Shown here in pieces: positions 19,252 to 28,718 of a stretch of 28,885 nucleotides of DNA; positions within the stretch are counted from its first letter, which is position 1; each line of letters starts with the position of its first letter. Under the pieces are notes generated by a model. That model was given only the letters and a program-made list of their open reading frames with translations, was not told the origin of the DNA and searched no databases. The position numbers were made by a program, and so were the translations under genes. The stretch is from contig BFEA01000643.1 in assembly GCA_003427395.1 (NCBI GenBank), positions 721,512 through 750,396 on the forward strand, in the 5' to 3' direction. This stretch comes from Chara braunii. Its lineage: Eukaryota > Streptophyta > Charophyceae > Charales > Characeae.

Positions 19252-20340
19252 ATGTCCACTTCTTCATTGGTGAATTGTCTGAAGAGCTTGTACAAAAAAA
19301 TGATGACTCTCTTGCACTGACTGAATTGTCTCTACAGTTTCTAACACTGTAGAAGATATATCGGACGAGACTTCGCTGAGCGGGCTCTCGTTGGGGAAGA
19401 GTTCTGCTTCTCAGACTTCTTCTGAGTTAGTAGCATTTTCACCTAGCGAGCTCTCCTGTTCAACCAACATGATGTCTTTCGAGGGTGATCTACCACCGTA
19501 ACTTATTATGGAACCGAACGAGATGATTGGAGAAGTGAGAAATCTTCAACGTTTTACACCACAAATGATAGAGGAAAAGAAGAGAAGAAAAATCGAGGAG
19601 ACTCTAATTGACATTCTTGATGATCAAGAACCAGACCCTCAATTTAAGAAGAGTGGGCAGGGAAGAGGATAAAATTTACCCTCAAGAGTGAGTTGGAAGA
19701 TGAAACTGTAATTACGGATGTAATTACAAAAATATTAGAAGAAACGGAAGTGACTTTGTCTTTCAAAGAGGCAATAACGTTAGCACCAAAGTTGAAAGAG
19801 AAACTCAAGAAGTTAATTCATAAGAAAATGATGAAGTTAATTATCTAGGATCAGTCTTTCCCAGCCAAGTCAACAGGACCTTGTCTGAATGTAAAATGAG
19901 ATTCGCAACTATGGGTTGTGGGTATCTAAATATCTACATTAATCAGGTGAAAATTCGAGTCCTAGTAGATTCTGGGGCATAAATGATACTTATCTCTCAG
20001 AAAGCTATGGAAGCCTGTGACCTGACCATTGATAGGCCCTCAAGGCAAATACTGAGTAATATTGCTGGACAACTCTTCGTAGCAGGGTTTATTAACAATT
20101 TGCCTATCAAGGTTGGAATGATGTCAGTCGAACTTTTCGGATTCGTGGTCAGACCTGGACCATGATTGTATTCTGGGCACACATTTCTTACACAGGATGA
20201 AAGTTGTCCCGTTTTTCGGTCATGAGGGGTCATCCTGGATTGACTTGCAAAATCCGGAGACTGCACAAGAACAAACTTTTACGGTTTGTACTTCTTATCA
20301 TCATAAGCATAAGGTGTCAGCTAATTCAATCAGAAGGGAA
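19252..20340 (+). pseudogene. Gypsy linker and retropepsin-like protease
   Basis: After Gag comes a Ser-rich linker, then a helical segment with LSFKEAITLAPKLKEKL (about 19757-19807), a pattern often found just before the protease in Ty3/gypsy polyproteins. The aspartic protease active site VDSGA is at 19965-19979, immediately followed by TAA (19980-19982). The second conserved region, ILGTHFL near 20170-20190, is in another frame, so at least one frameshift separates them. The enzyme would process Gag-Pol. It is not functional as it stands. Confidence 0.82.
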
Positions 20341-21660
20341 TAATCTGTTGAGAAAATAAGAAAGATAAAAGGAAAAGATAAGCAAGAAGTCAAGGAGAAA
20401 GTTTCAGTTGATATTAATCAGATTTCGAAGATGATGAAAGTTTTTGGCAAACTCAAAGGTGAGGATAGACAAATTGAAGCGTTGAAGAAGGCTGTTGAGA
20501 CTGCTAAAAGCGGAAAAATGGAATTAAAATTTGCATCAACTTACCTTGTTTTAGGAAAATAGTCACTGGGTCAAAGAGAAAGTACAAGCGCAAGGGGGTA
20601 AAGAAGAACCCAGTGACAGTCCTAATTCAAAATGATTATGACGAGTCACTGAAAAAGGAAAGGAGAATTATCAAAGCATTAAGGGAATCTGCGAAATTGG
20701 GGAACAGAGTCACTAGGGAAAGATTTGACACAATGAAGATAGAGTCAGATCAATTTATCTTGCATAAAGAGAAAAAATATATAATATATTTTCAAAGTGT
20801 GTCAAGAATTCTCTGGAGCATTCTCCTTTAACGACGAGGAGACAGGGCGGTTGGACGTGGATATGATTAAGATGACAAAAATTTGGACAGTTGATCATAT
20901 TACATGGAATGATAGACCGATCAAGTATGCCCTGAAGAAAGAAGCAGAGGTAGTAAAATATCTTGATAAGAAGATTGTCTCCAATGTTGTTGAACATGCT
21001 GACCGTCCGTATGCTAACCACTGGTTTTGTTTTTGGAAACCAGGGGGTGGACTGAGATGGATACAAAATCTTCAAAAGCTCAACTCAGTAACGGTACATG
21101 ATGCAGGTAACCTTCCTAATGTTGATATCCTTTCTGCATCCTTTGCTGGTCAATGCATTTATTCTTTAATAAATTTATATTCTGCTATGATCAGTTTTTC
21201 ATTGATCTCACTAGCCGACCATTAACTGTCATGCACACGCCAAGGGGTCTCATTCAAATGTGCGTGGTACCTCAGGGTTGGACCAATGGTGTGGCAGTGG
21301 TTCAAAGGGATATGATCCAAGTCATGCAGGATATCTCACCAGAGATAATCAGTCCTTATATTGAAAGGACCTCTAGTAAAAGACGAGACTTTGGTCGCTG
21401 ATGGAGTCAGAAAGTTTGACTGGGAGCATGCTGAAGGAGTAAAGATGATTCTAGAAAGACTTCAGAAATATAACCTGACTGCCAGTGGACCAATCCCTTA
21501 TCGTTAAAGCGGAGGTAACTATCTTAGGCTTTATATGTTTCTCCAAAGGTAGGAACCCTGACTCCAAGAAGATAGATAAAATTTTAAACTGACCTCTGTC
21601 ACTCAAACGAGTCACAGATGTCAGGAGTTTCTTGGGTGTCTGTGGGTTCTGGAGGATTTT
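20341..21660 (+). pseudogene. Gypsy reverse transcriptase
   Basis: A Lys/Glu-rich region (20350-20790) precedes RT. The recognisable RT starts near 20800 (EETGRLDVD, then TVDHITWND). Fingers and palm blocks follow: NHWFCFWKPGGGLRWIQNLQ (about 21016-21075), and motif A near 21160-21180, where the catalytic Asp codon reads AAT (Asn, 21172-21174). A frameshift follows, then TPRGLIQ and VPQGW, then SPYI at about 21352-21363. The YxDD segment that should follow is missing, apparently by a short deletion that also shifts frame. The connection to RNase H continues with further shifts. All RT activity should be lost. Confidence 0.88.
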
Positions 21661-22150
21661 CATACCTCGTTTTGCTACCCTTGCAAAGCCTCTAAGAGAT
21701 ATGGTAAAACAAGAGGCTAACTTATCGTGGACTGAGAAAAGACAGATTGCTGCTGAGACTTTACAAGATAAATTAAAAGATGGAGAAGTAATGTTGGGAG
21801 TGTCTTTCTATGATGATGAGGAGGGAAGACCCTTCATCATCGAGGCAGATGGAGGACCAGTGACCCTTGGTGGTGTACTCATTCAAATAAATGGGAATGG
21901 GAAAGAGAGACCTCTAAAATTTGAGAGTAGAACTTTAAACTCTACAAAGAGAGGCTACACTCAATTCAGGAAGGCACTACTAACAATTATCCACTGTCTT
22001 AGGTGTGTTAGGCACTATGTACTTGGAAGGAGATTCATCCTGCGGAATGATGCATCGGCTGTAATAGGTGTTATTAGAAAACATCAAAAAGTAGATCCAA
22101 CAGTGAGCAGGTGGATTACCTTCATTTGGACTTTTGATTTTAAATTGTAA
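21632..22150 (+). pseudogene. Gypsy RT connection and RNase H
   Basis: A 172-codon open stretch. It begins with the RT thumb block (FLGVCGFWRIFIPRFATLAKPL, starting slightly upstream of the ATG), then the tether, then an RNase H fold opening with IIEADGGPVTLGGVLIQ, where the first Asp is kept. It continues through the Tyr-containing TQFRKALLTIIHCLR helix and the ILRNDASAV segment with an Asp. RNase H removes the RNA strand during reverse transcription. The usual post-RNase H sequence (HADGPNRI) follows in another frame near 22168-22191. This is the least damaged part of pol. Confidence 0.88.
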
Positions 22151-22690
22151 GAAATTCCTACAGAGAAAAATCATGCAGATGGACCAAACCGAATTGAATG
22201 GAGAAAAGAAGAAGATGGGAATGTTGATTGGTCAATCGAAGAATCTGCCTATGTTGATAACTTCCTAAATGAGGAGGATGATGAAGATTATAAGGCGCCA
22301 AGTTCCTATAAGTGGAGCTTATGACCTAAAGAAAGAGACAGCTGGAGATAAATGTCAGATTCTTATGTCTATGAATTAATTCTTGAAAAAGAATTGGGAG
22401 AAGAACAAAACAGTTGGCATGCTAGAGTTAATGCAGCAACTGTGGCTGCTCATGAACTAAGAGAGAGTTCTAGTTCAAAGAATGAAGAGGAGGTTGAGAA
22501 GAAAGAGGAAGAAATATCATTTATCTTTGAAGAATATGATGAAATGTATCAAGAGATTGGGAAAAAGATGGAAAGAGAACGATTAAAGAAGTATTACTGC
22601 AAAAGCTTAAGGAATAAATTTAGATTAAAAAGAGGACACCTCTTTGTAGATGGCAAAGGAGGGTTACCTCCACTAAGAGTTGTCTGTGGG
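22151..22690 (+). pseudogene. Acidic spacer between RNase H and integrase
   Basis: Open stretches including 22352-22702 encode Glu/Lys/Asp-rich sequence without enzymatic motifs, ending in a short basic segment (LRNKFRLKRGHLF) that usually precedes the integrase zinc-binding domain in gypsy elements. The first half follows directly on RNase H with at least one stop (22321-22323). Confidence 0.65.
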
Positions 22691-22699
22691 AAAGAAAAA

Positions 22700-23840
22700 T
22701 AACTAAAAATAAATATGAGGGGGTTGCTGGTGGTCACAGGGCTACTGAAGCAACTTACTATAAAACAGTTAAACTCCACTTCTGACCTGGCATGAGAGAT
22801 ATGATTTACAAATTATGTAGGTCATGTGTGTTATGTCAGAAAAGGTCTACAGCAAGGATGATTGAGCACTTATTTCCTACTATTCTGGTCGAGTCAGGCA
22901 GCCGAGTCCACCTGAATCTGATCACCATGCCCCTTGGCAAGGGTGGTATGAGATATAAGTAAGAGAGAATTTTTCAGGATATGTTGATGCAAAGACTCTG
23001 AAAAAGAAGACAGCCGAGCAAGTGGCTGATTGGATAGAGGAAGTCTATCTCAGATACCTTTTTATCAGAGAGTTTGTTTCAGACAGAGGAACTGAATTCA
23101 TAAATGAGATCGTAAGAAGAACCACTCTCAGACTGGGCATTAAAATTCGATATGTAACTATTTACATCCTCAAGCGAATGCCCCGATTGAGAGAGGTCAC
23201 AAACCTCTGAAAGATTCATTGGCTAAATAGTGTGAAGGGAACCTCGGTAACTAGCCAAAAGTATTAGCACATTAGTCTATGCTGACAACATCACTGTCAA
23301 GAGGACCATTGATTATGCTTAATTTACTCTATGGTATGGTCGGTATGTTACGCTGCTAATAGAGAGTATAATCAGAACATGGTCAAGTCAAGAGAGTGAC
23401 AGAGAGTACTCTATCTCAGAACTTCTTCAGATAAAAATGAGACAGATATCAAAGGTTGATCAGACTGTGATAAATGTTGCAGAAAGAATGACTACCAGCA
23501 CACTCTCAGATCAAGAGAGATGGAACAAGAAGAGATACATAAGGAAAGAGAAACTGAAGGTTGGTGACGTTGTCCTCCTATTCAACAATTCTCTTGAGAC
23601 TCAGTGGACTAAACGATTGGAGCCCTGATGACTCGGTCCTTACAAAATTACAGGTGAAGCAGAAGGCAAAGTCTATGAGATATCAGAGATTGATCGTTCA
23701 AGAGTTTATGACATGGTATCAGGGTCAAGACTTCGTAAGTTTATCTTCAGAGACCTCGACTTTGTCCCTACAATAATCACAAAGAAAGGAAAAAAAAGTC
23801 AATTATCCAGTAAGAGAGCGGTTTCAGAAGACTGAGAGAA
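22700..23840 (+). pseudogene. Gypsy integrase (HHCC, DDE core, GPY/F)
   Basis: The zinc-binding domain has His codons at 22735 and 22777 and CRSCVLC at 22816-22836. A TGA (22783-22785) replaces an expected Trp two residues after the second His. In the catalytic core the first Asp is Asn (AAT at 22915-22917, in HLNLI). The second Asp is kept (23082-23084, VSDRGTEF), as is the Glu (23189-23191, APIERGHKP). The C-terminal domain has LKVGDVVLL near 23556 and the GPYKI block at about 23634-23648, the GPY/F module of gypsy and retroviral integrases. Several frameshifts and stops separate these parts. No chromodomain is seen after GPY/F. Confidence 0.88.
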
Positions 23841-24216
23841 GTATAGTGAGAAAGTGAGGCACTATAAGGACAAAAGCTTCAACAAACTTTGACTACTCTT
23901 ACATTGTCAATTCAGTATATCAATTTTCAACATGTCAGACTTGTCACAAAGGACTTGAGAGAGACTATCTCAGATGATCTGTTTTTGTTTCTGCATCTGA
24001 ACTGATTTTATTATTTTCTATAAGCGACGGAATCAATGAGATTAGAGTGTCAAGAATGATGGGCCACTGTTGATCCATGAGTGTCAGATCCGTGAGTGGA
24101 AAACAACTGTGAAAACTTGAAAAGCAGTTGCAAAGATGTCAAATTCAGAGAATTCATGGTTGTGGCACATCAAAGAGTAACAAGTATTAATCTCATGATG
24201 AGGAGAAAGTTTGACA

Positions 24217-24530
24217 GGCATAAAGAAGTTCAACTCTACCTGACTAGAGAGTTGTCAAAAGAGAACTATCAGGAAGATAGGCATAAAGAAGTTCAACCTC
24301 GCTTGACCATAGAGTTGTCAACATGGGGACTTCGTGTTTCTTGACTAAGTTGCCTATCTTCTGTCCCAGATGAGGGAAGGGACCTCTCTGGGGTCAGTAT
24401 TATTTGTATACTCTCTTGAGGCTGACGAGAGGTTTCTTGAGTATTCTCAGATGAGGGAAGGGACCTCTCTGGATCAACGCTTTGTATTTCCTGAGGCTGA
24501 AGTGAGGTCTCAAGGAGGTGCTTTGTCGGT
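24217..24530 (+). repeat. Two successive in-frame duplications, 63 bp and 81 bp periods
   Basis: GGCATAAAGAAGTTCAAC occurs at 24217 and 24280 (period 63, 21 codons; protein RHKEVQ). CAGATGAGGGAAGGGACC occurs at 24367 and 24448 (period 81, 27 codons; protein MREGTS). Both lie in short open frames (24096-24344 and 24370-24645) downstream of integrase. The products are charged and show no known domain. This may be the decayed 3' part of the LTR element or an adjacent repeat. Confidence 0.8.
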
Positions 24531-24659
24531 TGATGCTTATTGTTGTTCAGTGTCTCTTGAGACTGAAGAGACGTCTCTTGAAAAATGTTCGTTCCGTTAT
24601 TTGGGGCATGGGTTGTCTGACTGTGGGCTTGAGATGCTTGTTTGACTGTCTATGCTTGA

Positions 24660-25320
24660 GATTTTCTTCTTTAACCTAAAGATGCATTGATTGTCGGGGC
24701 CAACCAGAGCCTTACTGCAGTAGGTTGCCATTCGGTGGGGTCAGTAGGTTCCCGACGCGAGTGTCAAATTTCGCAGTTGACTGAGGCTAAGACTCCAGGA
24801 GTCTGGCTTGTGAGGTCAAAAGGGGTCAGTTGGAACCCTACTGTAGTCAGAGGATGTAATCCACTGAGGTTTGGCAAGCCTGGAACCGTGGTTAGACCGG
24901 GTTCCACGTTCGAAAATCTGGGCGGGGTAGCTAGCGCCCTAGGCCAAAAACTGGTGGGTGAGCCGGTCCCCGACCACAGTGGTCAAACCCAGGTACGGGA
25001 CAGTTAGACTGACGGGAGGTCTACTGTCATAGGGTGACCAGACCCACTATAGTCTGGGTGTCCTGGCGTGAGTTGCGCCAAAGGGTCACCATATTCGAGT
25101 AGTAAGTATGGTGGTCCTAACCTGGAGGCAGGTTAAAGAGGTTGTCAAGACAAATGGTCTGATTAGTCCTGGCCTGAGGCGGGCCGAATAAGGTATGTCA
25201 GACTGACGGGAGGTCTATCATTCCTGACCAGTGGTAAGCCAAAACCAAGGCAATCAATAACTCTTGGGTTAGGGGAACTGTTTATGTTACTTTAATTATT
25301 ATTTATTTTAGGTTTTTATT
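24660..25320. repeat. Hairpin-rich non-coding stretch with 17-bp direct repeat
   Basis: AGACTGACGGGAGGTCT occurs at 25007 and 25200. Short perfect hairpins include TGGCG/CGCCA (25064-25068 and 25076-25080) and a 7-bp stem with GAGG loop (25118-25124 and 25129-25135). An ORF at 24687-25007 has no recognisable product. The end (25263-25345) is strongly AT-rich. Confidence 0.6.
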
Positions 25321-25442
25321 TTATTTATTTTTATTTAATTACTACATTATGAATGCTTGCACAGAACTTGCATGTCGAGATCACGCTTGGTGGTTTATGG
25401 AACTTGTTGTTTTGCAGGATCAAACAGATCTATCTAAAGTTT

Positions 25443-25650
25443 CCAGAGAAAGAAAACGGGGTTTGGTATCCCTCTTTATTTGTCTGAGAAGTGAGGATAC
25501 GCCTTGCTCAGACCAGAGAAAAGGAATGGGGTTTGATATCCCATAAGTTCCTTGAGAAGTTGAGAAGACGTCTCACTTAGGCTAGAGAACAGGAAAAGGG
25601 TTTGGTATGTCTTACCCCTACTGACAGTGAGTGTCCACAGTGATAACTCG
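25443..25650. repeat. ~70-bp tandem repeat, three units
   Basis: Units start at 25443, 25513 and 25582. Each begins C[CT]AGAGAA, continues with a purine-rich stretch, then GGGTTTGRTAT, and includes TGAGAAG further on. The spacing is 70 and 69 bp. An ORF through it (25349-25546) shows nothing known. Confidence 0.78.
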
Positions 25651-26058
25651 AGATTAATGATATCCCTGGAAACAGTATCAGAAGTGGGAAACGAGGTAAC
25701 TTTTCCACTGAAAAAGTCAGAGAAATTCAGGTTTCCAGATAGTAAAAAGTCAAAGCCAAGTAGCAGATGGGAGAACTGAGAAGCAATCCTTCTTAAATTT
25801 TATTTGGTGGCCGACATAGCGGCCTGGTTCATGAGGAACCTGCATCCCTGGCCTCGAGGTATTCAAACTCTTAAGCCAGGGACGGTATGAAGTGTAACAT
25901 GAATTGAAAGATTTAATGAATTAGATTCAGAAATTCGGGAGAAAATCGTGCTTATACAGGATATAGAAGACAATCATGAACTCAATCTGAAGTAAGGAAA
26001 GAAGAAAGAAGATGAGAAGAGGGAGAAATTGCACATGGGATAGGTGGTGAAATTGGCA
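25651..26058. other. No gene; two adjacent hairpins
   Basis: GGTTC-ATGAG-GAACC (25826-25840) and an 8-bp stem TCCCTGGC/GCCAGGGA (25845-25852 and 25875-25882) stand next to each other. I see no coding pattern. Confidence 0.5.
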
Positions 26059-26364
26059 CTAGGGTCCTGCTCGCCGTAGGGGTAGTAGGGGCTCTGGGGA
26101 GTACAGAGGGGAGGAGAGGCTTGAGGCACCGTAGCGCGCCTCAAACTTTTTCTGGAAGTACTCCATTTTCGTTGGAGATGGAGTTCTTTCATGCCAGCTA
26201 GCAACTGGGTGACATGGGTATGAGCTTGTACAGCCATATCCTCGCCACTCGTCTTCTTCCTCCTCTGAACTATACTCGCGCCTTGCGCGAGGTGGAGGCT
26301 CCTCAAGAGCCTTCCCCGCTCTTCCGCCTCTACCCCTTCCTTGTCCCCTACGTGCCTCAGGCAT
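26059..26364 (-). CDS. Small Arg/Gly-rich ORF, possibly a Gag N-terminus
   Basis: The ATG at 26362-26364 gives a 101-residue product. Residues 1-20 are Arg/Gly-rich (RRGQGRGRGGR), then an acidic run (SSEEEEDEW, near residue 32), then a Ser/Pro/Tyr-rich tail. The Arg/Gly start resembles gypsy Gag proteins, including the one at 18124, but the rest does not align. The frame is open further upstream without a better start. Sequence past the stop stays partly open in another frame (to 25974), so it may be a frameshifted longer ORF. It points away from the dispersed repeat at 26766. Confidence 0.35.
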   Translation of the reverse strand: MPEARRGQGRGRGGRAGKALEEPPPRARREYSSEEEEDEWRGYGCTSSYPCHPVASWHERTPSPTKMEYFQKKFEARYGASSLSSPLYSPEPLLPLRRAGP

Positions 26365-26765
26365 AATGAAGGAAAAATCGAAAAGAAAAAAAAACGTGCG
26401 AAGATGGGGATCGAGACTAAGATAGCACTGCAAGAGAAAGAAGGGTATACTACTAAAGAAACAAAAGGAACGACTGTAGACTACGCAAAAAAGAGCACGG
26501 CGGAAGGGAAAGGAAATGATGTACGCGATGAGCATGAGCCAATACTTGGTGCAAAATTACCATGTGAACTTCCTTATGAATCACATTGCAAGAATGAATG
26601 AGAATGTTGCTGTCGCTATTTCCTTTATACCAACAAGTGTGCTGTTTTGCCCAGCGGGGACACTGGGCGGGGGTTTGGTATTATGCCGGAGGGTGCGGTG
26701 TCCCGACCCTCTGCTGCGTACCAGACACTCGCTCACTCACCTCTGCATATGGGCTGCCTGCCCAC
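26365..26765. other. No gene recognised
   Basis: A purine-rich part (26365-26600) and a GC-rich part (26640-26760) leading into the dispersed repeat. Short overlapping ORFs lack motifs. Confidence 0.5.
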
Positions 26766-27466
26766 ATACCTTCACTACAAGTTCGGTACCGGTCCGCTGG
26801 GTCTTGCATAATTAACAGGCCCCGCTATTGGGCTCTCAGTGGTACTGCACAGGCTCGATGTTCTGCCCTACAGCGGACCAGCCTGTAGATGAAGCGATCA
26901 TTGGATTTTGTCCGCGCGACAAAAAAAGGGGGCAGCATGGTCTACTCTGTCGCGCACCGGGCTCTAATGATCCAGATCTAGGCTGAGTGCAGGGATGGGA
27001 TAACAATAGTCGGCTCGGATTTCTCAACCGCGCACCAGGTCCTCATAGCCGCGTTCTGGAAAAGGTACAGTGGTGACGGTCACAGTCGAATAGAAAAGAG
27101 TCAAAGAAAAAAAAAGAAAGGAAAATTAAAAAGCGAAAGGAATTCGTATGTCAGATCTGCGCACTGATCTGGACCCTCGATTTAGTTTTGGGATGATCTA
27201 GCGACTTCTGGCCGCGGCGGCGTTATAATTCCCTTCCTTTCTTGGTTCTATTATTATTATTCTTGCTAATTTGATTAGCTGTTCCTTAAGAGCCCGCTTC
27301 CTTTTTCGACCCTTCATCACTTCGCGGAAAGGAGTGCCAACGGCTCATTTTTGAATCCCGATTGCAGCTCGGTGGTCTGGATTGGTCTGACTCTTCGTGT
27401 ATCACCCTGGGGCTGACCTGTCCAACTGAGCATCACGCAGTGGGACCCCAAAAGAGGGACAACCTG
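26766..27466 (+). repeat. Dispersed ~0.7-kb repeat family, copy 2
   Basis: Same-orientation homologue of 6469-7130. It contains an extra ~40 bp near 27015-27056 that copy 1 lacks. It shares the purine tract (about 27095-27142), TGTCAGATC near 27149, GTTATAATTCCC and the GGACCCCAAAAGAGG block near its end. Similarity ends at AACCTG (27466), eight bases before the inverted LTR copy. Confidence 0.9.
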
Positions 27467-27473
27467 CGGCTGT

Positions 27474-27976
27474 TGTCGCACTTTTTCCAATCGGGTCTCT
27501 TTGGGCGACCGGAAAACCAACAGGCTGTCATGCAGGATTTTGAATAATGTTTGCAATAAATAAAATAAAGTAAATATAGCAAATCCCTTCCTGTTGTGTG
27601 CGTTCGGCTTCGAGCGAGACCCTTCAATTGCGGTCTTCGCCGGTCCCCGTTCTAAGGAATCTTTTATTTTGATCCGGAACAACAGAAAGTCATGCAAATA
27701 ATAATCATAAAATTCTGATATGTCATGCATGCATCAATTTTGCCAATTTTCTAGTTTTTGAGAACTGTAACAGGATCATTAGAAAACGCAATCATCAAGC
27801 AGAGGTGATGCAAAGAATCAAGACGGACTGACTCAAAGCAAAGACAAAGATGAATAATCATGTGAGAGAAGAGGAGAGTTCTTTATTGCATCAAGGCCAC
27901 AAACGAACAGACAAATCATAGAACCATTGTGACTATAGTCAGCTCTCTCTCCTCTCTGAAGATCATATCATACTCA
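27474..27976 (-). repeat. Second copy of the gypsy LTR, inverted
   Basis: The reverse complement matches 12467-12955 nearly end to end: TGAGTATGA at 27976, an AATAAAA/GATTCC block, CAATTGAAGGGTC, GCACACAACA, and the GTGCGACA end at 27474. No PBS follows (the next bases are repeat family copy 2), and the flanks show no matching target duplication, so it is a truncated element end or rearranged solo LTR rather than a clean one. A 137-codon ORF across it (27317-27730, minus) is a chance frame. Confidence 0.82.
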
Positions 27977-28238
27977 GAGATCAGACAATGGTTAGTATGT
28001 TGTCCAATGATCCTTGAGCGAGTCTGCATAGTGCTGACCTGTACTTGAGAGAAGGTCTGTTGCGGTCTGTATCTGACGACTGTGCTAAAGTCATGAGTTT
28101 GTTCTGCTCGAGATATCTATCATGCTCAAGAAGATCTTGTCTTAAGTCCGCTGTCCTCAAAATACTTACTGATCTTGAGACTACTTACTTATCACATGAT
28201 TGGTCTTACTGAATATCGATGACACTCACTGTGTTGTA
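27977..28238. other. No gene recognised
   Basis: Between the inverted LTR and the 40-bp minisatellite. Repeated GATC, CTTGAGA and TGCTC-type words suggest older tandem decay, but no period can be fixed. Confidence 0.4.
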
Positions 28239-28528
28239 GTTGCTTTCACCAAGAGAGCCCGCCCTGACCAGCACTATTGTTGCTGTCACCGAGATTACCT
28301 GTTGTGACCAGTATTATTGCTGCTACCACTGAGACCTCCCGCTGTGGCCAGCATTGTCGCTGCTGTCACCGAAACTGTCTGTTGCGACCAGCGTCATGAC
28401 TGCTGTGGCCAGCATTGTCGCTGTTGTCACCGAAACTCTCCGTTGCGACCAGCGTTATGGCTGCTACCACCGGGACCTGCTGTGGCCAGCATTGTCACTG
28501 CTGTCACCGGAACTGTCTGTTGTGACCC
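28239..28528. repeat. 40-bp minisatellite, family 1
   Basis: Units start at 28239, 28279, 28319 and 28359 (40 bp each), 28399 (truncated, 21 bp), 28420 (40 bp), 28460 (37 bp) and 28497. Each contains GCTG[CT]TGTCACCG or a variant and ends near GACCAGCNTTAT. The period is not a multiple of three, so the ORFs through it are incidental. Confidence 0.92.
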
Positions 28529-28718
28529 AACTACATCTCTTGAAAACGTAGTCTGCTGAGAGTAAGCCCTGATCACTGAGACTGAACCGAGCTTAGTGAT
28601 TGATTCACAAAGATCGAACTCACTGAAAATGAAACTGAATCGAAATTGTTGAAACCGAGCTCGTTGATTTGAGCTCACCAAGGTTGAACTAGACTTACTA
28701 GGAATGCTTTGAGTTCTC

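Larger units (their letters stand above)
12467..23840 (+). mobile_element. Decayed Ty3/gypsy-type LTR retrotransposon, interrupted by a 2.8-kb block
   Basis: Order on the plus strand: LTR, PBS, leader, an upstream ORF made of repeated modules (13345-14606, probably continuing at 17499-18110), gag with a CCHC knuckle, a linker, protease, RT, RNase H, integrase with HHCC, DDE and GPY/F. RT-RNase H before integrase, plus GPY/F, defines the Ty3/gypsy (Metaviridae-type) layout. No 3' LTR is found before the window ends; the only other LTR copy (27474-27976) is inverted. Many stops, frameshifts and catalytic substitutions make it inactive. The gag-proximal ORF is reminiscent in position of the extra ORF in plant Ogre elements, though no sequence relation is claimed. 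Confidence 0.88.

Noticed and set aside
24660-25260. tRNA-like gene among the hairpins
   Set aside because: A TTCGA word occurs, but no cloverleaf with acceptor stem and anticodon arm can be assembled.
27317-27730. 137-codon minus-strand ORF
   Set aside because: It spans the junction of the dispersed repeat and the LTR copy and has no conserved domain.
28317-28559. 80-codon Cys-rich ORF
   Set aside because: It lies in a 40-bp minisatellite whose period is not a codon multiple, so the frame is incidental.
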